Shown here: in pieces, positions 1-11,559 of the stretch | Layout: each line of letters starts with the position of its first letter | How positions within the stretch are numbered: the stretch's first letter is position 1 | Source of the DNA: Hoplostethus atlanticus | Taxonomy: Eukaryota; Chordata; Actinopteri; Trachichthyiformes; Trachichthyidae | Direction: 5' to 3' | NCBI GenBank assembly: GCA_034670405.1 | Contig: JAXDDX010000045.1 | Coordinates: 2,578,501-2,642,500 of the forward strand | DNA: 64,000 nt | The notes under the pieces: model-generated | What the model was told of the DNA's origin: nothing | The model's input: the letters and a program-made list of their open reading frames with translations, nothing else | Databases searched by the model: none | Translations under genes and position numbers: made by a program

Positions 1-48
1 TACCGCTCTTGTAACTTGTGTGTTTATACACTGGTGACCGTCTGCCAG

Positions 49-154
49 GTCTGAAGACGTTCTTTACCCATCACTACTATGAAGGGACGGTGTCCTACCT
101 ACCAGCAAGCGGCGCCCTGGGGACGCCGAGGGACAGGACCAAGTGTAGAGCTGG
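49..154 (+). CDS. cerk: cerk exon (first in window)
   Basis: The acceptor ends ctgccag at 48 and the donor is gtaaga at 155. The exon reads LKTFFTHHYYEGTVSYLPA and ends with KCRA plus two bases of a split Gly codon. The Cys of KCRA is the first Cys of the CxxxCxxC motif. Confidence 0.9.
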
Positions 155-2035
155 GTAAGAGCTGTTGAACCGAACCCAACTCGGCCTGAAGCATGCATAC
201 ATTTACATGTTTTCAACTGCAGTGTACCGTGTGGCACACTGGCATATTTAGTATGTTCTCTCGATTGGTTGGGTTCCACTATAAGATGAGCCCTGCAAGG
301 ATGGATTTGGTGCCGGCTCACTTTCAAAGGAGGTGTGATCATTACATTGGTGACTTGCAGCTCAGTGTTGTGATTTAAACCCAAAAGGGTGCTGATGCTG
401 TCCCACAGCCTCAGTAGGCCAAGGACAACACAGGACTGGTCAACCTGCATGGGAACATCACGGGACTCTTACAGGATGTGACTGTATTGGCCTTTTAAAA
501 TAACACGACTCCATCCTCCTTTCCAGCTGCTTGATCTGCCAGCAAAACGGGCAGCTGTACCTGGAGGAGGAGGCTGGGAAGTACCGGACCGATAAGGTGT
601 CAGACAGTGGTGAGTTCACAACGTCTCAGTCTTCTTGGTCCCAGAGGACCTTTACAAGTTCTCACTGGACTACATTTCCCATGAACCCTCTGAGGATTTC
701 AACCACTACGCAATCAGAAGTTGCCAAAGATACTGTAGTTATTCATACATTTAATACAGCTACAACAATTTTTTCATTATTCATGCTTAGTGGATATTTT
801 GTGGGCTGACTGCGAAGGGATGGATCGGCCTAGTGAAGACCTGGAGCAGCTCTAACTGGTGCTTTCTTCCTCTTCCAGAGTGTGATGGTGAATGGAGGAC
901 GATCCGAGGAAAGTTCCTGGCTATAAATGCTGCCAGTATGAGCTGCGCTTGTCCTCGCAGTCCCAAAGGTCTTTCACCAGCGGCGCACCTGGCAGACGGC
1001 ACCGCCGACCTCATCCTGGTCCGCAAATGCTCCCGCCTCAACTTCCTCAGACACCTGCTCCGCCACACCAGCAAAGACGACCAGGTATACCGACCTGTTT
1101 CTGGTGAATAGTTAGCACTAGAGAGGGAATGCACTGACGGGCCCGGAAAGGACCAGGGCTGAGGTTCGGACCCTGGACTTGCTATTCCCAACAGCAACGT
1201 GCCAACACATTTGTTCCTATATGGCAGATTTAATTTTTGAGTCCAAGCTGTTGCCTCCCTCATAACTATTTGTATTATATATATATTATAATATGTAATA
1301 CATTACAACTATTTGTTCCTACTTGTCATTAAGTTTCCCTCTGTATGTCACATCTGACTTCCTACGCCGTCTTACCTCCTCCCTCGCTCTCCAACCAGTT
1401 TGACCTTACCTTCGTGGAGGTGCACCGGGTGCGGCGTTTCCGCTTCACGCCACGCCACTGCCAGAGCGACTCGGAGCTGGACCTGCAGGAGAACGGCAAG
1501 CGCCTCTTCAGCCAGATCTGCCGCGACCACCCGGCCTGCGGCTGCACTCCTGCCTACAGCAGCTGGAACTGCGACGGCGAAATCCTGGCCCACACAGCCA
1601 TAGAAGTCGGGTAGGGCTGAGTCAGTTAGGTTGTTTCCATTAGTCCCAAACAGGGGAGGAGCTCTTATTTTGGAGCACGTTGGTTCGGTTACCTTTCACA
1701 CTGCAACCTTTTTCATAAAAGTGTGAGAACAGTCATTTCCTTCATTGGAAGCTTGAGATAAACAAACATGGAGCATCTGCATGAATGTGTCATATGATTA
1801 TTATGGCCTCCGTACTATTTATTGGTTGTTTGTGATGGATTGAAGCGTATTCAACTGTATATATGCCCAAAATCAAAATTAACTTCAAAATTTCAGCCCC
1901 TGTTTGGATTTATCTTTAAAAAGCGTCTCCTTTCTTTTTTCTCCCAGAGTGCACTGCCAGTTGATCAAGCTGTTTGCACGAGGGATCGAGGAGCCGACGG
2001 TATTCGAAGATCTCACCAACCCATGTGCACTATAG
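49..2035 (+). CDS. cerk: Ceramide kinase, C-terminal part (last five coding exons)
   Basis: Ceramide kinase phosphorylates ceramide with ATP to give ceramide-1-phosphate, a lipid messenger made on internal membranes. The window starts inside the gene; its PH domain and most of the diacylglycerol-kinase-like catalytic core lie upstream. Exons 49-154, 527-609, 879-1084, 1399-1610 and 1948-2035 join in frame with GT-AG borders and give the last 230 residues up to TAG at 2033-2035. Seen directly: the CxxxCxxC motif of ceramide kinases (CRAGCLIC, split over the first two exons), GKFLAINAASMSCACPRSP, LSPAAHLADGTADLILVRKC, SSWNCDGE and the tail VHCQLIKLFARGIEE. These match my memory of vertebrate CERK closely. 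The neighbour GRAMD4 in opposite orientation fits human synteny. No frameshift or lost motif is visible. Confidence 0.95.
527..609 (+). CDS. cerk: cerk exon
   Basis: The acceptor is tttccag at 520-526 and the donor gtgagt at 610. It completes the split Gly and supplies the second and third Cys of the motif (CLIC), followed by the acidic QQNGQLYLEEEAGKYRTDK segment. It ends in phase 1. Confidence 0.88.
879..1084 (+). CDS. cerk: cerk exon
   Basis: The acceptor is tcttccag and the donor gtatac. It encodes the most conserved block of the kinase C-half, with GKFLAIN, MSCACPRSPKGLSPAAHL, DGTADLILVRKCSRLNFLR and HTSKDDQ. Phase enters at 1 and leaves at 0. Confidence 0.95.
1399..1610 (+). CDS. cerk: cerk exon
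   Basis: The acceptor is ccaaccag and the donor gtaggg. It encodes FDLTFVEVHRVRRFRFTPRH, a variable acidic stretch, then HPACGCTPAYSSWNCDGE and AIEVG. It is GC-rich at third positions, unlike the flanking introns. Confidence 0.95.
1948..2035 (+). CDS. cerk: cerk terminal coding exon
   Basis: The acceptor is ctcccag at 1941-1947. One base completes Gly, then VHCQLIKLFARGIEE and PTVFEDLTNPCAL lead to TAG at 2033-2035. A run of 19 C starts two bases after the stop. Confidence 0.92.
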
Positions 2036-4480
2036 ACCCCCCCCCCCCCCCCCCCATATTCCTTGTCAGACACTGGAACCGTCTTGCTGCATTTCCAAAA
2101 GGTCACAGCTGCGGTATGATCCCATGTGCACCACCAGGAGGTTTGCCATGACTTTGTGACTTGGGCCAGGAGAGTGTCCTATTTTTACCCAGCAGGCTCG
2201 GAGAAGACGTGGAAACCTCTTTCCCTTTACTGGTACTTAACTTTGCCCAAGAGTTGGGTTTGGTTCTGACTTGTATTGGTTTGGTTGGTGTGGTTGAGTG
2301 GTGTCTGGTATCCAACTGGTTTTGATGACTAAATGAAACATGAATCCATAGATTTTAGACATTAGAGAGAATATGTGTAGATCCTGGCTGTCAAGTGAAC
2401 TCAAACCTGTCTAGTAATTCTGAATATTGTGAGGCTGCTGAACCGGCCGTAACATTTGTTTTAACCTGCTTGTGCTGCCAGACGGGTGGAGGCAGGACAA
2501 CACAATCAGTTTAGTTTCCTTTTTGATTGGCAGCTTGCATGACTTCACTTGAATTGGCCTGGTGCAGTAAACTCCCATCTGGTAGTCCAAGTAGGGCAAT
2601 ATAAGATTTCCCCAGTAATAGTCTTCCCTTTTCCTTTTTGCAGTTATGAAAGTAAATCTGTTACTGAGGTGTTTAGCTTGTGAGTGTTTTTAGATACACG
2701 CTGCTGCTTGGTCAGAAGGAGTAGCGGGTAAAGCGGAGCAGCAGGCAGGTGTAGGACAGTGAGGCTGGATGGGCAGCAACAGGCAACAAAGACTAAATGT
2801 CTTCAGATGTCTCATGACAAGAAGATGCTTATATGTTATTAACTAAAGCACCACAAGCCACCGGCCTCTCCACTGGTGAAGTGGGTTCGTCCGACTGAAA
2901 CAGTTGAATGTAGCGGCGTCACTGTTGCCTCAACGTTGGTCAGCGTTGCTCAGAAAGTTGCCCCATGTTTCACTGTAGATGAGAATAGATTCATAGTTTT
3001 TTATTTATTTTGTAGATTTTTAAGAAATGTCATTAAAGGAATGTTGCTAGATTCTCTGCACTTTTGTTAAAGAAATTTGGACTTTTATTAAAAGCAAACA
3101 ATTTGATATTTTAAAGTTTTAGTCAAAAGAAACATGAATTTAAAATGATCTGTTACCTGAACCAAACCAAACCTCTGGTAAATGGATACCAGACACCTGC
3201 CAATCATTCCATGGTCACCATGGTGACCACAGCGGGGTCAGGGGTCAATTCACTTTGACTTCAATCGTTCAAACTGTAAACACACTTCAGTTCATGGGCT
3301 CTTGAAGTGACAACGTTGAAGAAAATATACTTCCTGTACCGAAACATGATCCGGTACCATGAACCGTCCAGAGGACATTTAAAAAGTGAACAACTTGAGC
3401 CTGGAGTCATGAGGTGATGATCCAACCTTTACTTTCTCATATACACATTTATTACATTTGGCTTCTTCCAATAATGAATCAAGTAAATAGTTTAATTCAC
3501 AGCTAAACTGACTGAACTGAAAGTGAATCAACTCCTTCCTCATGGTGCAGACGGGTCGCAGCAGATTCCCATGCGCTGGCTGCAACTTCATGCAGCATCA
3601 GTGAATGAATGCACTGAGGCGAACCGTTAGCAGAGTTATTCTAGAGATGTTCTGATGTCTGAAGTAGCTGTCAACAAAAACAATAATGAGGCAACAATTT
3701 ACTTTTCCATGGCTTTAATCCTGCATTAACCACTGGAGAACACATCAATACTGTGGAAGTTCCCCTAATATAAAATGTACTTGGGTGTTACATCACAATG
3801 AAAGTATAAACAACTATGTTTGTACTTCTGTTATGTTCTTACATGCTTTTTAAGTATATTATGTATTGGTGCATCCACAGTCTTACTGCCTGGCGTAATG
3901 CTTAATGGAACGAGGCCGTGGTAAAGAAAGCTGTTACCCAATAGTGTTGAGTATCTGTTGCACTAACGAACCAGATCTTAGTTTCTCTGTTGTCCAGCTG
4001 GTCTCGTCAACAGGAGCAACATGGTAGCAGTTCATGGTGCTGAACATGATTATGCTGCAACAAAACTGCAAAAAGTCTCACAGGGCTTTTATTTTTCTCC
4101 TCATCTGACCAAATACCAATCTGGATCTGATGCTGTTGCTGTGATGTAGCACTGTGTTGACGTCTGTCTGTCTCAGTCATAGCACATAGCTGATAAGAGG
4201 CTAGTGTAGACGTGTGGCAGCAATGTACAATCATTCAGATGAATGTAGAAGCATTTCTGTTAAGGTGATCCAGGAACCGATCTGACCTGGATGGAGATCG
4301 ACTGATTATGGATGTTTGAAGGCCAATGCCAATATTTATTTAGTAGAGAAAAAGCTAATTGTATTTAACTCTCAGACTCTTCACAGTGAAATCATCCAAT
4401 ATTAGCAGCCTCACCTACAATCTGACTTGTTACACCTCATAGTTTGTTGGGTTTCATTCCAAAGTGCTATAGATCCATTA
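2036..4480. other. cerk 3' flank / probable 3' UTR
   Basis: No coding signal was recognised. The first bases hold a poly-C run (2037-2055). ATTAAA hexamers at 3032-3037 and 3087-3092 on the plus strand are the first candidate polyadenylation signals; which one is used cannot be told from sequence. Confidence 0.35.
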
Positions 4481-4482
4481 TA

Positions 4483-4994
4483 CACTATATGGCCAAAAGT
4501 CAGTGGACACCCCTACTAGTTATTGAGTTCAGGTGTTTCAGCCACCCTGTTTTTCAGGGTTTTGGCTTGGCTCCTTAGTTCCAGTGAAGGCCAACTGGGC
4601 GCTTCCAACTTTGTGGGAAGGCCCTTTGCTGTTCCAGCATGACTGTGCCCCTGTGCACAAAGCGAGGTACATAAAGACATGGTTAGACCAGTTTGGTGTG
4701 GAGGAACTCGATTGGCCTGCACAGAACCCTGACCTCAACCCCATTGAACACCTTTGGGAGGAAGTAGAACGCCGATTGCGAGCCAGGCCTTCTCATCCAA
4801 CATCACTGCCTGACCTCACAAATGCTCTTTTGGCTGAATGGGCACAAATTCCCCCAGACACACTCCAAAAGCTTGTTGAAAGCCTTCCTAGAAGAGTGGC
4901 AGCTGTTATAGCCACAAAGGGTCCAACTCCATATTAATGCCCATGGTTTTAGAATGGGATGTCCAGGTGTCCACTGACTTTTGGCCATATAGTG
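4483..4994 (+). mobile_element. Tc1-like element, internally deleted, with both terminal inverted repeats
   Basis: A 512-bp element bounded by inverted repeats starting cactatatggccaaaagt and ending in the complement, with TA target duplications at 4481-4482 and 4995-4996. The TIR on each side carries the gtggacacc motif of this fish family. Only the last third of the transposase remains, so it cannot move by itself. The intact termini are what a transposase supplied in trans would recognise. Confidence 0.9.
4558..4937 (+). pseudogene. Tc1 transposase C-terminal fragment (DDE)
   Basis: An open frame gives LVPVKANWALPTLWEGPLLF, QHDCAPVHKARYIKTWLDQF, then PAQNPDLNPIEHLWEEVERR and KLVESLPRRVAAVIATKG up to TAA at 4935-4937. 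The second catalytic Asp region (QHD-AP) and the Glu in EHLWEEVER are kept. The helix-turn-helix domains and first catalytic Asp are deleted, with the junction near 4555-4575. It is a fragment of a cut-and-paste transposase, not a host gene. Confidence 0.88.
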
Positions 4995-4996
4995 TA

Positions 4997-6142
4997 TCTC
5001 TATATCGCAATTGGCTATTGCAGATCATATCACTGCAGGTACAGATGCATGCTGGGACATAAATGTGGTCCTGAAACAGCGTAGGAACCTTGTAGCAAAG
5101 CTGTAGTGCTGTAAAGTCAAAGGTAAGAAGTTCGAATCCAAAGCACTATAATCATCCATTACTCACCATCTTCAGAATCATTTTGTCAACCAAGGTCTTA
5201 AGACTCCTGAGACCTTTTAGAAGGTTCCTCAGGAAATCTCATCTCCACCGTGGCTTCATTTAGATGTCAGTTTGTGATGTTCAAAGTCTTTTACTTTTTT
5301 GGTGAACCCACTGTCTCGCAACCCGCCTCGTCTACTTCAGTTAGTGATTTCCTACATTTCCCAGAATGCTTTTGACAACCAACTCATCGGGGTGTGTCTA
5401 TGATCACGCCACGCAACCTGTCTTGTGGCTGCATTGCATTCTGGTCTATCTCGGCTACTGTCTATCATTCATTCACTTCTACGCTGTTTTTGAATGCAGT
5501 CCTTGGTCAGGAGATACAGAGCGTAATAACATGGGAGCAGATCAGACGCCAAGAACTGCTCAGCCTTCCTGCTGTCCCGAGTCAAAGATGTTTGTCAGGT
5601 TCTTGGTTTCTATTGTTTCAGTGTGATTGAATTTTCATTTCTTTTGTTTTTTCATGTAATTCCTCGAGGCCTGTCTGTAAACTCAAAATCCTAAAATAAA
5701 TGACAGAGATTATAAATGGGCATTATAGGAATCATCTCTGCATCTGTGTGGTTAAAAATGAAGACATTTGAATTTCTTAATTTATTTTTATCTCTTATTC
5801 TTTTCCTCATTAAATATTTGCTGTGAGCCAATCAATCATTTCCTGGTTTGACTGAAACTTTAAAAAAGCCAAATGGTGCATCATTGTTCCAGTCAGAGAA
5901 TGAAGCTGCCTTCTGTTCTCTAAAAAGTTCCATGCTTTGGTTTTATTTTGTGCTATTAAATATGCTGCATGTTTAGTTTTTTTTAGGTTTGGTCACTGCA
6001 GCAACAGATATGAGGTAAGAACAAGAATATAGAAGAATAGAAGAATATAGTAAACTACTCACTGGAACATAAAATAGAAATGCATGGATGACTATGAAGT
6101 GATTCTAGCTGTAAGAGGCTGTGCAGAGCAGCAGCAGTAGAA
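4997..6142. other. Intergenic, nothing recognised
   Basis: No exon, RNA gene or intact repeat was identified. An AATAAA near 5693 on the plus strand is a weak candidate distal polyadenylation signal for cerk. Confidence 0.3.
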
Positions 6143-6269
6143 TCCAGACAGCTCAGTCAGTAGAGCATGAGACTCAGTCTCAGGGTTGTGGGTTCAATCC
6201 TCACATAGTGTCAAATACCTTTGTAAGTCACTTTGGATAAAAGCGTCTGCTAAATGACTAATGTAATGG
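6143..6269 (+). mobile_element. tRNA-derived SINE with an L2-type 3' tail
   Basis: The head resembles a tRNA with A box (agctcagtcagtagagc, about 6150-6166) and B box (gggttcaatcc, about 6190-6200). The 3' part contains actttggataaaagcg, a short stem with GGATA loop, then tctgctaaatgac and aatgtaatg. This tail matches the end of the LINE at 61467-61523. Such SINEs are copied by the partner LINE's reverse transcriptase. It is not a working tRNA gene: there is no acceptor stem partner or discriminator. Confidence 0.85.
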
Positions 6270-8800
6270 ACAAAAATAAAGAAATGTACAGGAAATAATA
6301 TCAAAATATATAATAGTAACTACGCAGCATGCTGGAACAAAACTCAAATCCTTGTCTCACAGTAACTTCAGCAACATCTCAGGGGAAAGAAATACTTTAC
6401 ATTTGGCTTTGTGAGGTTGTGTTTGTTATGTTTAAGTTTTACCCACGATGCACTGCTGGAGACTGAGGTACCGTCTGACATCCTTAAAGCTGCACTTGGC
6501 AACTTTGAATGTCGATGGCTCACAATTAGCAGCCAGAGGTAATGAAAACAACTCCATTACCCAGAAATCCTGACATCAGTAAACCGACCATCCGCCTGCC
6601 GGCCCCTCCGCCTGTTATCCTGCATTTCAAGGACTCCATACTGCCTATCCCTTCCAGCTCCCATGAACCTTTGGTTACAGCTGGACTTTGTCCACTAAGC
6701 AGAGACCAACCAGATGGCTTCTCCCATCCATCCCAAAATGCTGGAGCTCAGCAGAAACACTCGAGATGCCCCACTGCACTTCCTGCAGTCAGAAGTCGAC
6801 GGCGCGGTGTGATGCCAGGCTGCCGGCTGAGCCCGTCTCACTGCTTTCCTTAAGCTGTAGGGGGTTTCCAGTCATTGGTGCTTCCCCATCTTCTAATATG
6901 AGAGAACAAGAGTCGCTGACGGCAGCAGAGGCTAAATGTTCCCTTTGGTTTCAGGGGCCAGAGGGAGGTTGGTGTTCTCAGCCTCCTGCAGAGTCCAGGA
7001 AACTGTTTTTCCTGTCCATTCAGCACTGCTGTTAGCATAATGTAAACCAAGCCAGCATGCTGGTGCTGTGTGGCTTAATGAGGCATTCACAGTGTTTACT
7101 GGCTTTTTCCTCAAGTTCTCCCATCACTGTTATGATTCTGGACACAAAGTGTGGCATTTTTTAAAGTATTAATCCTCCTCATGTTCCTCTACATCTCTGT
7201 CCTCTCCTCTCTCTGATCTCTGGACCTCAACAGTGATCAACCTCTACCTGGTCATGAAGCTTCTCCATCTGCTGTTCTGAACACCCGGTGTCAGGTAGGT
7301 CTTTCCTGGGAGAAACCCTCTGGAGACAGGAAGTGATGTGGTTTACGTTTCAACAGAAGAAGAACTGGGTAGTTAGCATGAGCAGCGATAGCCACCGTGG
7401 CTGAACAGACAGAGAAATTAGCGCCACCTACAGGAACTCAAACTCCATCAATAGAAAATCCAAGGAGAAAGACGTCACAGTACTGGACACACTGTTTGAT
7501 TGACAGGTGATCTCTGCCCACGATTCTTCTCTTCATTGAGAAAGTGATGCAGCTGAGAGGGAGACGCCAAGAAGCTACGAAAGCTACTAAAACTTCTGTT
7601 TTAACTAGTAATGTGATGATATTCATGCCGAGAAGTGTCAATTTCTCACCCTGAGTCCATTTGAAAACAATACTACTGTGGGTCCCTCAAAGTGTTTCAG
7701 CCTATCATCCCTCTGGACCACATCACTGACTGGACCTCAGGAAACATCAATACTCAGCGGCTCCTCTAAACCTGATGAAGTGGAAGCAGGAGTTGAGAGG
7801 TTGAGAGGTCAAGAGGTCATCAGCTGGACCTTGAGGTTTGGTAACAGCTGAGGTGCTGTTTTTCTTCGCTAGCCGTCCTTGTGGAGTCAGTCATCAGAGG
7901 GGGATTTCACCTGAGGGGGTGAAGGACCCCGAGGCCTCGCCGGTGGCCAGGTTCTGTGACCAGGATGTCCCACTGGACTGGAAATTGAATTTGGCCTTGG
8001 TGGAGAAGTGCCTTATGTGCAAAATCACCACACACCTCACCCTGCATTTACTGAGTCAGGGCTTTGCTTAATGCAATCTAGAAAAGTCTGAAGGAAAATA
8101 TCGGGCCAACAGTCCAGTTGTGGCTTCACTGCATTAAAGGTTCAGGGATTGAAGAGCAGAGATGAATGTCAGACACCACAGCAGCCCGCTAGCAGGAGGT
8201 TTGGATATTAAACTTCACTAGCAGCACGACCGCATTCAGGCGTTTTGCTCCAAAAAGAGAAATCAAGACGACCAAACGACTGCGAGCACAAGCAGATCAG
8301 TAATGAAGTCCCTGCTCGACCAATGATGTCAGTCTAATAGACTCTAGTTTAGATTTCAGATGTTTCATGATGAACTTCAGGTATTATTATCATCATTATC
8401 ATTATTATTATATGTGGATTCACATCAGTTGAAGGAGAGTGAAGAAAGCAAACAAAACTAAATGAATTGTGTGGAAGGTTTCCTCAACATTTTCTATTTT
8501 AATTGTTTTTTCACAATTTTAATAATTAATTTGCGTTTGTGCTTCCTGTAACGAGGCTCCTCATCAATACTGATATTATAACGGCGCCTCTGCACGCCAC
8601 CTCTCATCTTAAAGGACCTTCAACGACACAAAATGGCGGCACGTTGCCCCATTTTGTTGACAAACACGTTCGGCGAGGCTGCAGACAAATGAGACACCAC
8701 AGGTTTAATGGCCTCATTACATAAAAATGACAGTCGGGAGAAAAATAAAGCTGCGCAAACACTTTCCTGCTTCCTGCCCCGCCTCTGGCGTGGTGCTGCA
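6270..8800. other. Intergenic, nothing recognised
   Basis: Short open frames here have no recognisable domains or splice context. The stretch at about 6530-6575 (attacccagaa motif) resembles, in inverse orientation, 13735-13780, so it may be part of an old dispersed repeat. Confidence 0.3.
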
Positions 8801-8860
8801 CCCCCCCCCCCCCCCGCCTACCCTCCACCCCCCCCCCTGCCTACCCTCCACCCCCCCCCC
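8801..8860. repeat. C-rich low-complexity tract
   Basis: Three runs of 10 to 15 cytosines are separated by gcctaccctcca-like linkers. The minus strand therefore has G-runs that could form a quadruplex. Confidence 0.85.
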
Positions 8861-8971
8861 TTTGCCCACTGTTATAATATGGGCCATACATTACAGCTAT
8901 CTGGACCAGCATGACAATGAAGCAGGGTCATTTTCACTGTCGCATCTGCAGAGTGTCCCATTTCACCTCCT

Positions 8972-9022
8972 ACACACACACACATATACACACACATACA
9001 TACACACACACACGCACACACA
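8972..9022. repeat. Interrupted (CA)n microsatellite
   Basis: A CA dinucleotide run broken by TATA and CG variants. Confidence 0.9.
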
Positions 9023-9129
9023 GATATTTCATCATACCTGAGTGTTATTTATTGACTTGTAAAGCAGTTTGAGGGTGAGTGTATGAAGACACCATGAGGA
9101 GTCTTTCTCAAGGACGATGTACAGGGAGG

Positions 9130-9216
9130 TGAAACCAGATCACAGCAGATCCCAGCAGATCACCAGCAAATCACCAGCAGATCACCAGCTGATCACCAGC
9201 AGATCACCAGCTGATC
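9130..9216. repeat. Short minisatellite, gatcaccagc units
   Basis: About eight to nine tandem units of roughly 10 bp, gatcaccagc with gatcccagca and gatcaccagct variants. It ends 14 bp before the mariner-type element. Confidence 0.8.
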
Positions 9217-9230
9217 GTCTGACAGCTTTA

Positions 9231-10770
9231 CAGTTTTTTACAATCACTTTGTCACTAATTTCAAAACCTTGATGTCATTTTCAAAACTCTAGACACAAAA
9301 CTCAAAACGGTCATCACTTGTAACACAGGCTATCCAGTGTTCAAAACATTGCATTGTGCGTTCATATCTTTAAAGAAACCTTGCACTTGCAGAATCACTG
9401 GTTCATATAGCTCATTTATCATGAAATACCAGAGGAACATTCATTTAGATCACACACACACAAGATACCGATAGTCTCACTGTTTAGTTGTTTGTACAAT
9501 CATTAAATATTGTAGTACAAAATATGTGATACATGTTTCATTATGACTACAGACACAGTGGAATCATTGAACAAAATCTGAAATGTATTGATGAAATACA
9601 GTAAAATCACAACATAGGTTTCTTTGAATCAAAGCAAAAATAATTAGCTGCAAAAAATAAAAATAAAACATCAACTGCAGTGTTCCTCACCTGGCTTACT
9701 GTAAAAAGCAAAACAAAGGATTGATTACTGTACTTCTATATTTCCATCAACCCTGTCTTGTGGATTTGGCCACAAGTTCTCATCCACATCACAATGGATG
9801 TTTTCATCCCAAACATCTTGGGAAGAATCTTCAGGCATGGCGAATCCAGGCCTGACACTGGTCTGCCGTGATGTCATTGCATGCGTCATCCATGGCCTGG
9901 AGAAGGGTGACTTGTTCATCAGGACACCTATCATATACCTTCCACCTCCATGTGGAGAAAAATTGGGTTAAGGAAAAGAGAGTATGGGGGTAAGTACAGG
10001 GTGGTACGTAAATTGTGGATGGGCCTGAAACCATGCTTGCACCATTTGAGCATGGTGGACATTATCCAATACAATACGACACCTCTCAGAAGGGGTGCTT
10101 GTCCCCTGCCATTCCTTTGACCACCACGTCTTCCTCGTCTTCCTCCTCCCACTGCTTGAGCTCTATTGTGACCTGGATCACCTGCCGGCTCCATGTTATC
10201 GCTATGTTGTTGTAGGTGGATACCACTCATTTTACTGTATACTCATACCACAATGTGAAATCAATCATCAGTAACTGATAAAGAATGATGATGAAATATT
10301 ACATCCATAGTTATGTAGTCCAATTGGTTCATGTTCCACGGTAATTGGTGTCAATGGATCTCGTTATCCTGAAACTTTCATCATCTAAACATGGAATATT
10401 GTTCGTCAGTTTCCATAAAACTAAGCATTAAGAGTAATGAAACAGTTACTTATTATTTTGAGGAGTTGTATCAATTGATAGTTAGATCATTGTAATGAAA
10501 TGAACAGACAGTCATCTCACATGTAATGTGTGAACTGCATTTTGAACTGGTAATACTTTGATGTTAAGTTGTGTCATTTTGAACAGGTGATTTTTTAGTT
10601 CAATGAACCAATGATCTGAGGTTTCTGTGTATTGTATCCAAGCAATTGAAAAAAGTGTTAGAGTTTTGAAAAATGTGCATTTTGATCATCGGTTGTGAGT
10701 TTTGTGTCTAGAGTTTTGAAAAATGACATCAAGGTTCTGAAATAAGTGACAAAGTGATTGTAAAAAACTG
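9231..10770 (-). mobile_element. Tc1/mariner-superfamily element with long terminal inverted repeats, decayed
   Basis: The ends are inverted repeats of roughly 75 bp: the left begins cagttttttacaatcac and continues through tttcaaaactctagacac, and the right mirrors it to 10770. TA dinucleotides flank both sides (9229-9230 and 10771-10772), the target duplication of this superfamily. Transposase remnants lie on the minus strand in the middle. The 1540-bp length is close to a full element, but its gene is shifted and shortened. Confidence 0.88.
9735..10230 (-). pseudogene. Mariner/IS630-type transposase relic
   Basis: Minus-strand frames hold, in order, an Arg/Gly-rich start (GGGRRGRRGGQRNGRGQ), LDNVHHAQMVQAWFQAHPQF with the second catalytic Asp, FFSTWRWKVYDRCPDEQVTL, DDACNDITADQCQAWIRHA and the tail DVDENLWPNPQDRVDG. 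They fall in more than one frame, and the DNA-binding and first-Asp regions are missing, so the gene is dead. The family assignment comes from remembered fish transposases of this type. Confidence 0.72.
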
Positions 10771-10772
10771 TA

Positions 10773-11322
10773 ATCTCGACGAGACAAGCCAACCAGGACT
10801 CAGGTCTTCTGACACCAGAATACTTTGAAACGTTCCCTGACACTGACAACACTTTGCAACACACAACCATGATGATGTCACACGTCTTCAGCCTGTCAGT
10901 GGTGAATCTGCTCAGACTGAACCAGATCACTGAGATGATCCTCTCTGATCTCACAGAGATCTCTCTCGATCCAGCATGCATTAACATGTATTAACGTGCA
11001 CATTAAAAACAAAAGAGAGTAGTGGGTAAAGCCATGGCTGGAGACCCGGCGGGAACCCGGTAACCTAACTGCCTGGCTCCGTTCACACTGCAGCTCCTGC
11101 ATGTGACTCAGATCTGATGTGATCCGTTTGAACACCAAAGCTGCTAACCCTAACCCATGTAGTCACATTGTTTCTGGACCTCATGGATCTGGTACAACAT
11201 CATGTGACCAACATGAGAATGAATTTGTCAGCTTGGCTGAGCAGTGAGACAATGAGACAACGAGGGACAGAAAGACAGACAGAGACTTCATGGGATATGG
11301 TTACACCCTAGATGAGAATAGT
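10773..11322. other. Intergenic, nothing recognised
   Basis: No exon or repeat could be supported between the mariner-type element and the AT microsatellite. Confidence 0.3.
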
Positions 11323-11327
11323 CAGTT

Positions 11328-11386
11328 CATATATATATATATACACACATATATATACATATGTGTGTATATATATATATATATAT
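11328..11386. repeat. (AT)n/(AC)n microsatellite, self-complementary
   Basis: Alternating AT with short AC and GT blocks. The tract is partly palindromic around acatatgtgt. Confidence 0.85.
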
Positions 11387-11559
11387 TTGTTTTGCTTGTC
11401 TTTTTATGTAAAGGACATTGAATTTCCGTGTGATTCAAATCAAGTTTGTCTTGACTTGCCAATGCTCAAATATTACTGTGATCACAGATGATAGAGAAGC
11501 TCTGGGAAGCTGATGGGGGACAAGAGGAGGAGGATCAATGAAGAGACGTTTCATGTCCT

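Noticed and set aside
4533-4937. 134-codon frame as a host gene
   Set aside because: Recognisable Tc1 transposase C-terminus within terminal inverted repeats.
6143-6269. tRNA gene
   Set aside because: A and B boxes are present but the acceptor stem does not pair and a LINE-type tail follows. It is a SINE.
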